The position numbers and the translations under genes are program-made. Positions 42,002 to 50,219 of a stretch of DNA of 64,000 nt are shown here, piece by piece. Origin of the DNA: an uncultured Muribaculum sp. (GTDB lineage Bacteria; Bacteroidota; Bacteroidia; Bacteroidales; Muribaculaceae); assembly GCA_910587665.1 (NCBI GenBank), contig CAJUMZ010000002.1, positions 62,001 through 126,000 of the forward strand, given 5' to 3'. Each line of letters opens with the position of its first letter. Position 1 is the first letter of the stretch. The notes beneath the pieces were generated by a model that saw nothing but the letters and a program-made list of their open reading frames with translations, searched no databases and was not told the origin of the DNA.

Positions 42002-43294
42002 ATGAGCTATTTTATACGAACCGCAGATGAAATATTAAGCATTCTATTAGACGTTTTTGGTGCAGTACTAATAGAAGGCCCGAAATGGTGTGGAAAGACC
42101 ACATCTGCAGAGCAGATAGCTAAAAGCATCATAAAGTTACAGGATCCGGATATGCGGGAGAATTACCTTTCCACCGCACAATCCAAACCGTCACTCCTAC
42201 TTCAAGGAGACACGCCACGCCTTATAGATGAATGGCAAGACGCTCCGGTGCTTTGGGATGCAGTACGCACCATGGTTGACAACCGAGGAGAACCCGGCCA
42301 GTTTATACTGACCGGCTCCAATACCGTGCCTAAAGAGAAAATCCGTCATTCGGGCACGGGAAGGATAGCACGCTTAAGAATGATGCCGATGAGCCTGTGG
42401 GAGTCACAGGAATCCACCGGTCTCGTATCAATTAAAGAATTGTTTAACAATCCGGAATATGACATAGACGGAGCTACTTCCAACATGTCAATAGAACAAC
42501 TCATTTTTGCGGCATGTCGCGGAGGATGGCCGTCATCACTAAAAGGGAATAGTGATCTCTCCAAACTGATCGTGGCAAGGAACTACCTCAACAGTGTATG
42601 TGCAATGGATATATCAAGAATCGACGGCAAGCAACGCAATGAGAAACTCGCCAAACTAATATTGAAATCGTACGCACGCAATATATCGACATTGGCAAAA
42701 AAGACGTCGATATTAGCCGACATCACCGAGTCAAGGAACATAAATTGCAGCCCCGACACATTAGATGACTATCTTTCAGCGCTGGAGAAGCTATTTGTGA
42801 TCCAGGATATAGACGCATGGTGTCCGGCAATACGGAGTAAGACGGCAATACGGAGCATGCCCAAAAGAGGTTTTTGCGACCCGTCGATAGCAGTGGCGGC
42901 ACTCGGACTAACCCCTGACGCGCTCAAAGTCCAGCTAAAGACATTCGGATTTATCTTCGAGCAAATGTGTATACGCGACCTAAAGGCTTACACAATTGAT
43001 ATGGATAGTAATATCTCATATTACCATGACCGATACGGTTTAGAGGCGGATATAGTGCTGCACCTTCCCGACGGGCGCTATGCGCTGATCGAGTGCAAGC
43101 TCGGCAGTATGGAGATAGAAAAGGGCGCGGAACATTTGTTAAAAATCAAACACCTTATCCAGGAGAAGAATAAGACCGAGAAACAGATGCCAATCCGCGA
43201 GCCGGATCTGCTCATCATCCTAACCGGAGGCACTCTCGCCTATACCCGCAAAGATGGCGTGAAAATCATCCCATTAGCCAGCCTCAGGCAATAA
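42002..43294 (+). CDS. AAA_14/DUF4143 ATPase with intact PD-(D/E)XK-like motif
   Basis: A 430-residue soluble ATPase. Walker A is EGPKWCGKTTSA near residues 24-35, Walker B LIDEWQD near 73-79, and a GSNTVPKEK segment follows. In the DUF4143 half the nuclease-like strand pair is complete: GLEADIVLHLPDGRYALIEC then KLG (E, D and ExK in order). The first DUF4143 protein of this window has a degenerate version. The start was set at ATG 42002; the TTG at 41984 is part of the promoter. The cellular role is unknown; members are often described as accessory ATPases. Confidence 0.88.
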   Translation: MSYFIRTADEILSILLDVFGAVLIEGPKWCGKTTSAEQIAKSIIKLQDPDMRENYLSTAQSKPSLLLQGDTPRLIDEWQDAPVLWDAVRTMVDNRGEPGQFILTGSNTVPKEKIRHSGTGRIARLRMMPMSLWESQESTGLVSIKELFNNPEYDIDGATSNMSIEQLIFAACRGGWPSSLKGNSDLSKLIVARNYLNSVCAMDISRIDGKQRNEKLAKLILKSYARNISTLAKKTSILADITESRNINCSPDTLDDYLSALEKLFVIQDIDAWCPAIRSKTAIRSMPKRGFCDPSIAVAALGLTPDALKVQLKTFGFIFEQMCIRDLKAYTIDMDSNISYYHDRYGLEADIVLHLPDGRYALIECKLGSMEIEKGAEHLLKIKHLIQEKNKTEKQMPIREPDLLIILTGGTLAYTRKDGVKIIPLASLRQ

Positions 43295-43398
43295 TGAAAA
43301 ATTTCTGATACATAGAGTTGTACAGTCGAAGAATCTTGTATTCTTCACATTGCACGGCAGCTATACACTCATGGTTATCCCGGAGAGGAGATATGAAA

Positions 43399-43440
43399 AA
43401 CGAAGTCCGCGACGGGGATACGCGCGGACTTCGTTTTTTT
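43399..43440. terminator. Bidirectional terminator between the ATPase and barrel genes
   Basis: A 13-bp stem AACGAAGTCCGCG / CGCGGACTTCGTT with an 11-base loop, with T7 on the plus side and T5 on the minus side. A smaller stem, GAAGAAT / ATTCTTC, lies near 43329-43347. Confidence 0.88.
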
Positions 43441-43461
43441 GAATTAGTGTTGAGTAGAGAG

Positions 43462-44007
43462 TCAGAAGGTGTAGTAGAAACCGAGGCGCAGATTATTGCC
43501 GTCGAGCATAAAACCCCACCCTTCGGTAGCATCACCGGCTTTGGCGGCATTATTTGCGCCCATATAACCGAGCATACCCACATGAGCCACAACGCTGCAC
43601 CTCTCAGAGAGCGCGACAGCGATACCGGGCTCCAAACCAATCTTCCATGTAACTGCGGTCTTACTGTTTTCACCATCGTAGCTTGTACGACCGGCACCAA
43701 CGCCAACAGCCCCATCGACAAACAAGCTGACTATTCCGCTCTTAAAGAACGCATAACGGTAGTAAGGAGCGACCTGAAACAGATTGGTAGTGACCTTCTC
43801 ACTGTTGTGATAATACGACCAACCGATAGTGGTACCGATGGCAGTCCTGTCGCTCAGATTATAACCGATTTCGGGGAGTATACCCATAGTAGTCACGTGG
43901 TCAGTACCATTTCGCCATGCGCCGATTGATCCACCCACATAAATGTCTTGTGCCGCAGCCCCGAGAGCAACGACAGCAGCAATAGCAAATGCAATAAACT
44001 TCTTCAT
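43462..44007 (-). CDS. Outer-membrane beta-barrel protein, 181 residues
   Basis: A small barrel protein with signal peptide (residues 1-20, cut after GAAAQ) and alternating hydrophobic strands (DIYVGGSIGAWRNG; RTAIGTTIGWSYYHN; YAFFKSGIVSLFVDGAVGVG), ending in the C-terminal phenylalanine FYYTF used by the BAM assembly machinery. It belongs to the OmpW/OprF-like outer-membrane beta-barrel type seen widely in Bacteroidetes. No ligand can be inferred. Confidence 0.82.
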   Translation of the reverse strand: MKKFIAFAIAAVVALGAAAQDIYVGGSIGAWRNGTDHVTTMGILPEIGYNLSDRTAIGTTIGWSYYHNSEKVTTNLFQVAPYYRYAFFKSGIVSLFVDGAVGVGAGRTSYDGENSKTAVTWKIGLEPGIAVALSERCSVVAHVGMLGYMGANNAAKAGDATEGWGFMLDGNNLRLGFYYTF

Positions 44008-44146
44008 ATAAAATTTGAATTTTAATTGAGTAAATAGTGTTATTTTGCTTCACTTTTTGAAACAAATTTTTAGGGCGGTTTGTTTGCGGGGAACTTGGGA
44101 AGGGGCGACCTTACGACCGCCCAACGGCTGTTGGGGGATAAAAGAA

Positions 44147-44178
44147 GACCGGGTCGTGTCGAGATGACAGACCCGGTC
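44147..44178 (-). terminator. Terminator after the 233-residue barrel gene
   Basis: On the minus strand GACCGGGTC / GACCCGGTC form a 9-bp stem with a 14-base loop, followed by TTCTTTTAT. A second small stem CCCAAC / GTTGGG follows at 44120-44135. Confidence 0.7.
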
Positions 44179-44203
44179 ATTTATTGAGTATTTATCGGAA
44201 TTT

Positions 44204-44905
44204 TTAGAAGGTGTAGCCGAGAGATACTTTTACGTTGGTTGTGTTGACCTTGCATTTTACGCTTTCGCCGCCATATTCAAACTTGTGGCTGTAAGCCGGG
44301 ATAAAGTCGGTACCTACCTGCACACCAAGATAGTAGCGCTCGTAGTTAACGCCTACACCGACCTGCCATCCCATCTGGAAGCGGTTCCAGGTGTTATCTT
44401 TTCCATCCATTGCATCCTCACCCTTGTCAAACACGCTGATCCACTTTCCATCTCGCGAATATTCCGGATCTTCAAGATCTTTATAATCAGTCTTATATTT
44501 TTCTGTAAAATGGAGTTTGAAATTGATACCGACATAAGGATCAATAGATACACCGTCAGCAATGTTGAAACGATATACGTAATTTACAGGAACTTGAAGA
44601 TTGATATTCTGAGTCTTGAATTTTGCTTCCTCACCATTACCTTTTTCAGTGCGAGATCCGAAGAGGAAATCAACATTAGCCCCAACTTCAACAAACATGT
44701 TGGTAGCGACACCAAATCCATGAGCGTAATTGAGACCAAAACCATTCTGACCTACAGTTTCAGCCTTCTCCGTGCCAAAGAGGTCCATTTCTTTGTTGAA
44801 ACCGAGACCGGTGTAATCATAGGACAAAGCCACGCGGTTATAGTCCTGTGCATTCATTGAAACAGTAGCTGCGATAAAGGCGGCAGCAATAAATAGCTTT
44901 TTCAT
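44204..44905 (-). CDS. Outer-membrane beta-barrel protein, 233 residues
   Basis: A barrel protein with signal peptide (residues 1-19, cut after MNAQ) and amphipathic strands (NRVALSYDYTGLGF; GFGLNYAHGFGVATNMFVEV; YYLGVQVGTDFIPAYSH), ending in GYTF, a typical barrel-terminal aromatic. It is a larger relative of its neighbour at 43462 and is read in the same direction; a terminator separates the two, so they are likely separate transcripts. The ligand is unknown. Confidence 0.82.
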   Translation of the reverse strand: MKKLFIAAAFIAATVSMNAQDYNRVALSYDYTGLGFNKEMDLFGTEKAETVGQNGFGLNYAHGFGVATNMFVEVGANVDFLFGSRTEKGNGEEAKFKTQNINLQVPVNYVYRFNIADGVSIDPYVGINFKLHFTEKYKTDYKDLEDPEYSRDGKWISVFDKGEDAMDGKDNTWNRFQMGWQVGVGVNYERYYLGVQVGTDFIPAYSHKFEYGGESVKCKVNTTNVKVSLGYTF

Positions 44906-44973
44906 AATGTTAAATGATTTAGTTTAATATAAGTATTAAATTTTACCAATAGAGGTTAAAACCGAAGCGAAGT

Positions 44974-44991
44974 TACAAAATAGATTTTGTA
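44974..44991. promoter_or_regulatory. Perfect palindrome in the barrel gene upstream region
   Basis: TACAAAATAGATTTTGTA is a perfect 8-bp inverted repeat with a 2-base centre, 69-86 bases before the start of the 233-residue barrel gene and just upstream of a -7-like TAACTTCG on the minus strand. It could be an operator for this gene. The remaining part of the 359-base gap (44906-45264) holds AT-rich DNA and the M16 promoter and leader. Confidence 0.4.
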
Positions 44992-45140
44992 CCGCCCCAT
45001 TATTTAAGTTAAATTTATTTAATTTATTGTTTTATTTAAAAATACAGTCACTTTAATCGGTTATTCAAAGCGGTCATCCGGTAATCGCAGAGATTATTTT
45101 GATAAGAAATGTTAATTAAGGAAATTTTTACGTAATTATT

Positions 45141-45171
45141 TTTGGTGAATAAAATTTAATCCTTAACTTTG
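45141..45171 (+). promoter_or_regulatory. Promoter (TTTG-N19-TAACTTTG) of the M16 leader
   Basis: TTTG at 45141-45144 and TAACTTTG at 45164-45171 are separated by 19 bases, a strong Bacteroidetes promoter followed by C. Transcription should start near 45174-45178. Confidence 0.8.
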
Positions 45172-45173
45172 CA

Positions 45174-45241
45174 TCAGTTTTTCATGGTATTAGATTTAAG
45201 GTAAAAAGATTATTCGTCGCGATGACGAGTAATTTTTTTTT
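45174..45241 (+). ncRNA. Short leader transcript ending in a terminator (sRNA or attenuator)
   Basis: From the predicted start a short RNA of about 65 nt would contain a six-codon ORF (45184-45204, MVLDLR then TAA) and a 9-10 bp stem (TTATTCGTC / GACGAGTAA, one G-T pair, loop GCGAT, 45210-45232) followed by nine T. The M16 gene ATG is 24 bases downstream of the T-run. Either the RNA is an independent small RNA or the terminator is a regulated attenuator for the M16 gene. The short ORF could be chance. Confidence 0.6.
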
Positions 45242-45264
45242 GCCGTTAACTTAAATAAAAGATT

Positions 45265-46500
45265 ATGGCTGCAGAGAGAGATACATTTACCTACATGACG
45301 CTACCCAACGGCTTGCGGATCATACATTGCCATTCACGAGCTCAAGCCGAATATTGCGGACTCGCCGTAAAGGCGGGAAGTCGCAACGAAACTCCCGATA
45401 CATACGGTATAGCACATTTTGTTGAGCATACCATATTCAAAGGGACAGACAAGCGCCGGTCATGGCACATAATCAACAGGATGGAGGCTGTAGGCGGAGA
45501 ACTTAACGCGTATACGTCGGAAGAGGTGACGATGGTATATTCGGCGTTCCCCAAAGGCAACCTGTCACGCGCCATCGAACTGATAGCCGACCTTGTGAGT
45601 CACTCGCGCTTTCCAGCCCATGAAATAGACAAGGAGCGGGAGGTTGTGATGGACGAGAGGTCATCGTACCTTGACTCTCCGTCAGACGCCATATTTGACG
45701 ATTTCAATGACCTGATGTTTGTCGGATCATCACTCGGACACAACATACTCGGCAACATAGATACAATCTCTACATTCACGCCGGAAACCTGCCGGAGCTT
45801 TCTTGAGACATACTACACGCCCGTCAATATGGTAATGTTTTACCTCGGACCGACATCGCCGTCACGGCTCTACGCCACGGCTGAGCGGTATCTCGGACCG
45901 CTGCATTACACCACGGAAGCACCGACACCGATTATTCCTCCCACCGTAGCTCCATTTGACGAGACGCGCCATATCAACACCCACCAAAGCCATACGGTGA
46001 TAGGGGCGCGCATACCGGGCATGTATGAAGACCGCAAACGAGTGTACGGACTACTGACCAACATGCTGGGCGGCCCGTGCATGAACTCTCTGTTCAACGT
46101 AGCGCTACGCGAGCGCCACGGCTATGTCTACTCGGTCGACGCATACACGTCGCTATTTACCGACTGCGGACTGTTTACGGTATATTTCGGATGTGACGAC
46201 GAGCATGTAATGCCATGCCGACGGCTGATCTTCGATATAATCGACCGCCTTGCCAACGAACCGCTCAGCAAACGCTCCCTCGACGCAGCAAAGAAACAGT
46301 ATTTAGGACAATCCATTGTCGCGGGGGAAAACCGCGAGCAATTCGCCCTGTCAATAGGCAGAGGCACACTCTTCAACAGCAAGATAATCCCGGCTAAAGA
46401 GGTGAAGGAGCGCATAAACAGCATCACGCCGGAGGAGCTACAGGAAGCGGCACAGCAAATATCGCGCAAAAACTGCTCGATTCTTACTTTTAGTCAATAA
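45265..46500 (+). CDS. M16-family zinc peptidase
   Basis: A 411-residue pitrilysin/processing-peptidase-like protein. The inverted zinc motif HFVEH lies at about residues 52-56 (YGIAHFVEHTIFKGTDKRR), with the downstream glutamate in the ELIADLVSHSRFPAHEIDKE helix region. The C-terminal half is the M16 inactive-type partner domain. There is no signal peptide, so it is cytoplasmic, unlike some larger secreted M16 enzymes. It presumably degrades peptides. The gene for a dihydrouridine synthase follows 83 bases downstream, with a TAACTTCG-type box between. Confidence 0.9.
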   Translation: MAAERDTFTYMTLPNGLRIIHCHSRAQAEYCGLAVKAGSRNETPDTYGIAHFVEHTIFKGTDKRRSWHIINRMEAVGGELNAYTSEEVTMVYSAFPKGNLSRAIELIADLVSHSRFPAHEIDKEREVVMDERSSYLDSPSDAIFDDFNDLMFVGSSLGHNILGNIDTISTFTPETCRSFLETYYTPVNMVMFYLGPTSPSRLYATAERYLGPLHYTTEAPTPIIPPTVAPFDETRHINTHQSHTVIGARIPGMYEDRKRVYGLLTNMLGGPCMNSLFNVALRERHGYVYSVDAYTSLFTDCGLFTVYFGCDDEHVMPCRRLIFDIIDRLANEPLSKRSLDAAKKQYLGQSIVAGENREQFALSIGRGTLFNSKIIPAKEVKERINSITPEELQEAAQQISRKNCSILTFSQ

Positions 46501-46583
46501 TCTATTCTAAAAGTCGCAAAAGTGTCGGTAATTGCACTTTTTTCCTTAACTTCGCACAAGAAGAAAAGCAGGATACACAAAGG

Positions 46584-47585
46584 ATGAAAATAGGAAACAT
46601 AGATTTGGGAGAACGCCCCGTAATGCTGGCGCCGATGGAAGACGTGACCGACCCGTCGTTCAGGCTTATCTGCAAGGAGCAGGGAGCCGACATGGTGTAC
46701 ACCGAATTCGTGTCGGCCGACGCACTCATCCGCAACATAAGCGCCACTACCCGCAAACTCCATATCAATGCCGCCGAACGCCCTACCGCAATACAGATCT
46801 ACGGCAGGGAGATTGAACCGATGGTGGAGGCGGCAAAAATAGTTGAGGCGGCGAAGCCTGACATCCTTGACATCAATTTCGGATGTCCGGTGAAAAAAGT
46901 AGCCGGTAAAGGCGCCGGGGCGGGAATGCTCCGCGACATACCCAAGATGCTCGCCATCACCTCAGCCGTGGTCAAAGCCATAAACATCCCTGTCACGGTA
47001 AAAACACGCCTGGGCTGGGATCATGAATCCAAAATCATCGTAGAACTTGCCGAACAGCTACAGGATTGCGGAATACAGGCACTCACCGTACACGGGCGCA
47101 CCCGCTCACAGATGTACACCGGCGAAGCCGACTGGGAAATGATCGCACGCGTAAAGGAGAACCCGCGACTGATTATCCCTGTCATAGGCAATGGAGATAT
47201 CACTACGGCGGAAAAGGCAAAGGATGCTTTTTCCCGTTATGGCGTAGACGGAGTGATGGTAGGAAGAGCGTCAATAGGCGCGCCGTGGATATTCAGGGAG
47301 ATAAAAGCCGCGCTCGGACAGGAGAATCGGCATGGCGGGGAGATAACGTTTTCGGAAAAGTTTGCGTTGCTTCGCCGTCAGATCGTGGAAAGCATCGAGA
47401 GAATCGACGAATACCGCGGCATACTCCATATACGACGTCATCTCGCGGCATCGCCCCTATTTAAAGGCATACCCAATTTTCGGGAGACCCGCATAGCAAT
47501 GCTGCGCGCCAATACCGAGGATGAACTAAACGCCATACTCGACCGTATAGAATATGAAATCTTACCGACATTATCGGCAAATTGA
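46584..47585 (+). CDS. dusB: tRNA-dihydrouridine synthase, DusB type
   Basis: A 333-residue flavoenzyme. The N-terminal APMEDVTDPSFRLICKEQGA, the catalytic segment INFGCPVKKVAGKGAGAGML with its active-site Cys near residue 98, VTVKTRLGW and MVGRASIGAPWIF place it in the Dus family, closest to DusB. It reduces specific uridines in tRNA to dihydrouridine using FMN and NADPH. The GIN-domain gene follows after 42 bases. Confidence 0.92.
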   Translation: MKIGNIDLGERPVMLAPMEDVTDPSFRLICKEQGADMVYTEFVSADALIRNISATTRKLHINAAERPTAIQIYGREIEPMVEAAKIVEAAKPDILDINFGCPVKKVAGKGAGAGMLRDIPKMLAITSAVVKAINIPVTVKTRLGWDHESKIIVELAEQLQDCGIQALTVHGRTRSQMYTGEADWEMIARVKENPRLIIPVIGNGDITTAEKAKDAFSRYGVDGVMVGRASIGAPWIFREIKAALGQENRHGGEITFSEKFALLRRQIVESIERIDEYRGILHIRRHLAASPLFKGIPNFRETRIAMLRANTEDELNAILDRIEYEILPTLSAN

Positions 47586-47627
47586 GTACATAATAATCAT
47601 ACAAGACAAAAAGATAATTACGATATT

Positions 47628-48350
47628 ATGATCAGACGACTTACGGCTTTAGCCATCATCTCCGCGCTGGGTATCGCAGCTGCTACAGCAGCCGACGACC
47701 TGCGCAAATATGAACTCGACGTAAAAGATTTCAACGAGCTTATAGTGATCGAGGGCCTTCGTGTGGATTACCAATGCAACGCCGACTCGGCGGGCTATGT
47801 GAGCTTCGTGACGACACCCGACATAGCCTCGGTGCTAATGTTTACCAACAACAAGAGCCGCCTGGAGATGCAGATTGCCACCGACGGCATAGATTACGAG
47901 AAACTTCCTCTGATCAAGGTGTACTCACGGTTTCTGAGCAAAGTGGAAAACAGCGGTGACTCTTTGGTAAGGGTACTGTCGATGAACCCCACCCCTAATT
48001 TCAAGGCCCGCCTTATCGGCAACGGCTCGCTGTCGGTGCGCGGCATAGACGCGACCAACCTTGACGGATCGCTTGACACCGGCAACGGGACGCTAACGCT
48101 TTACGGAAGAGCGACAAAGGCTAAATACAGCCTTGTTGGCACAGGCTCGATCCAGGCTGACGAGCTGAAAGCGGATGAAATCAAGTGTTCTGTGCTCGGC
48201 ACAGGCTTCATCGGGTGTGAGCCAGTAACCACGCTTAATGTGGTGGGGGCAAGCGGCAAAATCTACTACAAAGGAAATCCGATCATAAAGAATCGCTCGA
48301 TAGGGGTCAAGGTTATCGCCATTGATGAAAATTCAGTGGAGAAAAAATAA
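47628..48350 (+). CDS. GIN-domain (DUF2807) secreted protein
   Basis: A 240-residue protein with a signal peptide (residues 1-21) and a domain of the 'putative auto-transporter adhesin head GIN' type, seen as a beta-helix with repeated short Gly/Asn/Ser turns (LIGNGSLSVRGIDATNLDGS; DTGNGTLTLYGRATKAKYSL; SVLGTGFIGCEPVTTLNVVG). Such proteins are common in Bacteroidetes, with no firm function. It is probably periplasmic or surface-exposed. It is followed directly by a short repeat array and a strong terminator. Confidence 0.82.
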   Translation: MIRRLTALAIISALGIAAATAADDLRKYELDVKDFNELIVIEGLRVDYQCNADSAGYVSFVTTPDIASVLMFTNNKSRLEMQIATDGIDYEKLPLIKVYSRFLSKVENSGDSLVRVLSMNPTPNFKARLIGNGSLSVRGIDATNLDGSLDTGNGTLTLYGRATKAKYSLVGTGSIQADELKADEIKCSVLGTGFIGCEPVTTLNVVGASGKIYYKGNPIIKNRSIGVKVIAIDENSVEKK

Positions 48351-48391
48351 AGACTTTAGGGAATTTAAGGTCCTTAGAGTCTTTAGGGAAT
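48351..48391 (+). repeat. CTTTAGGGA-type degenerate array after the GIN-domain gene
   Basis: Units ACTTTAGGGA, ATTTAAGGT, CCTTAGAGT, CTTTAGGGA follow the stop codon and run up to the terminator. The core is the reverse complement of the CCCTAAAGT array after usp. Confidence 0.6.
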
Positions 48392-48392
48392 A

Positions 48393-48426
48393 GCAAAGGG
48401 GTGTCCGGTGACGGACACCCCTTTGC
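48393..48426. terminator. Strong hairpin between the GIN-domain and rnfA genes
   Basis: A perfect 15-bp stem GCAAAGGGGTGTCCG / CGGACACCCCTTTGC with a GTGA loop between convergent genes. The plus side continues TTTATTG. Confidence 0.88.
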
Positions 48427-48449
48427 TTTATTGTAGTAGAGGGTAGGAA

Positions 48450-49031
48450 TTAACCGATGGTGATGCCGGAGAAGCCCATGAATGCAAGGGCGAGCAGCCC
48501 GGCACAGAGTAGAGCCACAGGGACTCCACGCATTGGCGCGGGCACGTCGACAAGAGCGAGCTTCTCGCGGATACCGGCAAAAATCACGAGCGCAAGGGTG
48601 AAACCGATTGCAGTCGCAACCGCGTAAGTAAGCGACTCGCCGAGATTGAAGCCTTTCTGGATTACAAGAATCGCCACACCGAGCACGGCGCAGTTGGTGG
48701 TGATCAGCGGGAGAAATACACCGAGGGCCTGATAAAGCGACGGGGCAATCTTTTTAAGAATGATCTCCAGCATCTGCACGAGCGCGGCTATCACAAGGAT
48801 AAACACGATTGTCTGCATATAGGCAAGTCCGAGCGGGTCGAGCACATATATCTGCAGAAGCCAAGTCACGAGAGTGGCAAGGAGCATCACAAATGTAACG
48901 GCCGCCCCCATACCGGTAGCAGATGAAAGTTTCTTGGACACGCCGAGGAACGGACATATTCCGAGGAACTGCGCAAAGACAATATTGTTGACAAATATCG
49001 CCGTGACTATGATTGAAAGATATGTGAGCAT
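48450..49031 (-). CDS. rnfA: Rnf complex subunit RnfA
   Basis: A 193-residue inner-membrane protein with six helices, beginning MLTYLSIIVTAIFVNNIVFA and carrying QFLGICPFLGVSKKL near residue 21, the conserved cysteine of the RnfA/RnfE fold. RnfA and RnfE form the inverted pair that binds an Fe-S cluster in the membrane. It is the last gene of the Rnf operon. The complex moves Na+ or H+ while passing electrons between ferredoxin and NAD+. Confidence 0.94.
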   Translation of the reverse strand: MLTYLSIIVTAIFVNNIVFAQFLGICPFLGVSKKLSSATGMGAAVTFVMLLATLVTWLLQIYVLDPLGLAYMQTIVFILVIAALVQMLEIILKKIAPSLYQALGVFLPLITTNCAVLGVAILVIQKGFNLGESLTYAVATAIGFTLALVIFAGIREKLALVDVPAPMRGVPVALLCAGLLALAFMGFSGITIG

Positions 49032-49033
49032 GA

Positions 49034-49621
49034 TTATGAACGATTACGGATATAGTTAAACAATGCCACAAGGAATCCAAGGGCGATAAACGCACCGGGA
49101 GCAAGCACGAACACGAGCGAGCCATAGGTCTCGGGGTAAACCTGCGCGCCAAAAACGCATCCGGTGCCGAGAATCTCACGCACAGCACCGAGGAGCGTCA
49201 ATGCCACAGTAAAGCCGAGTCCGATGCCGATACCGTCAAAGGCTGAGTCAACCACGGAGTGACGCGAAGCGTAAGCCTCAGCACGACCGAGGACTATACA
49301 GTTGACCACAATGAGGGGGATAAACAAGCCGAGACTTGCATTAAGCTCGGGGAGATATGCCTGCATCATCATCTGGAGAAGGGTAACAAAGGTCGCAATC
49401 ACGACAATAAACGCGGGGATGCGCACTTTGTCGGGGACAAGGCTCTTTATCGCCGAGATGACGATATTGGAACAGATGAGCACACCCATCGTGGCAAGAC
49501 CCATCGACATACCGTTCATAGCCGAGCCGGTTGTGCCGAGCGTGGGACACATACCGAGCAGAAGGACAAATGTAGGGTTTTCAACTACAAGTCCGTTGTA
49601 TATGATACGAAGTTTATTCAT
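49034..49621 (-). CDS. rnfE: Rnf complex subunit RnfE
   Basis: A 195-residue membrane protein starting MNKLRIIYNGLVVENPTFVL and continuing LLGMCPTLGTTGSAMNGM. Family alignments usually start at MNKL, so ATG 49621 was chosen; an upstream ATG at 49633 adds four residues. It overlaps rnfG and ends two bases before rnfA. It is the topological partner of RnfA. Confidence 0.93.
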   Translation of the reverse strand: MNKLRIIYNGLVVENPTFVLLLGMCPTLGTTGSAMNGMSMGLATMGVLICSNIVISAIKSLVPDKVRIPAFIVVIATFVTLLQMMMQAYLPELNASLGLFIPLIVVNCIVLGRAEAYASRHSVVDSAFDGIGIGLGFTVALTLLGAVREILGTGCVFGAQVYPETYGSLVFVLAPGAFIALGFLVALFNYIRNRS

Positions 49622-50219
49622 TGCTATGGTCATTTTTATAAGTCACAAAAGCCTGATAACACTCGGTCAGAGCCGACAGGAAGGCGCGCGAGCTGATAGT
49701 GGCGGCAGTGATTGCGTCGATATCGCCGCCATCCTTGGCGACGGTCATGTTGACCTGCGCGGGATCCTTGCCGATAACGCTGCGCTTGCCCTCCTCCATG
49801 CGGAACCATTCATTCATCTTGGCTCCGAGACCCGGGGTCTCGGCATGAGAGAGCACCTGATAGCCATGTACAACGCCCTCGGCGTCAAAGCCATACATCA
49901 CTTTCACCTCTCCGGAGAAACCATTAAGTGTATAGCCCTCCACGGCCGCGCCCACAAACTTGTCGCCCTCATAGGCGGGATACACGATAAACGGAGCGGC
50001 ACCGTCGCCAGCAACATTGACCTCCGCCGCCTTGGCGAGCGGGTCGTTGTCAAAAGCGGGCAACACATCCTTTATCGCATCGACGCGTGTCTGCTTCTCG
50101 GCAGCGGCGATAGGCTCGGCGGTGACGCTGTTGGCCCATGCGAGAAGCGCCGAGGCAATGATCGTGATCACGCCCAACGAAATAATCATGTTGGGCAGTG
50201 TAGAAGCGAGTTTTTTCAT
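49614..50219 (-). CDS. rnfG: Rnf complex subunit RnfG (covalent FMN)
   Basis: A 201-residue protein with one N-terminal membrane helix (about residues 9-29) and a periplasmic FMN-binding domain. The flavinylation site is in DAITAATISSRAF near residues 168-180, where a threonine carries FMN in relatives. It overlaps rnfD by 4 bases (ATGA) and rnfE by 8 bases. Confidence 0.93.
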   Translation of the reverse strand: MKKLASTLPNMIISLGVITIIASALLAWANSVTAEPIAAAEKQTRVDAIKDVLPAFDNDPLAKAAEVNVAGDGAAPFIVYPAYEGDKFVGAAVEGYTLNGFSGEVKVMYGFDAEGVVHGYQVLSHAETPGLGAKMNEWFRMEEGKRSVIGKDPAQVNMTVAKDGGDIDAITAATISSRAFLSALTECYQAFVTYKNDHSNE

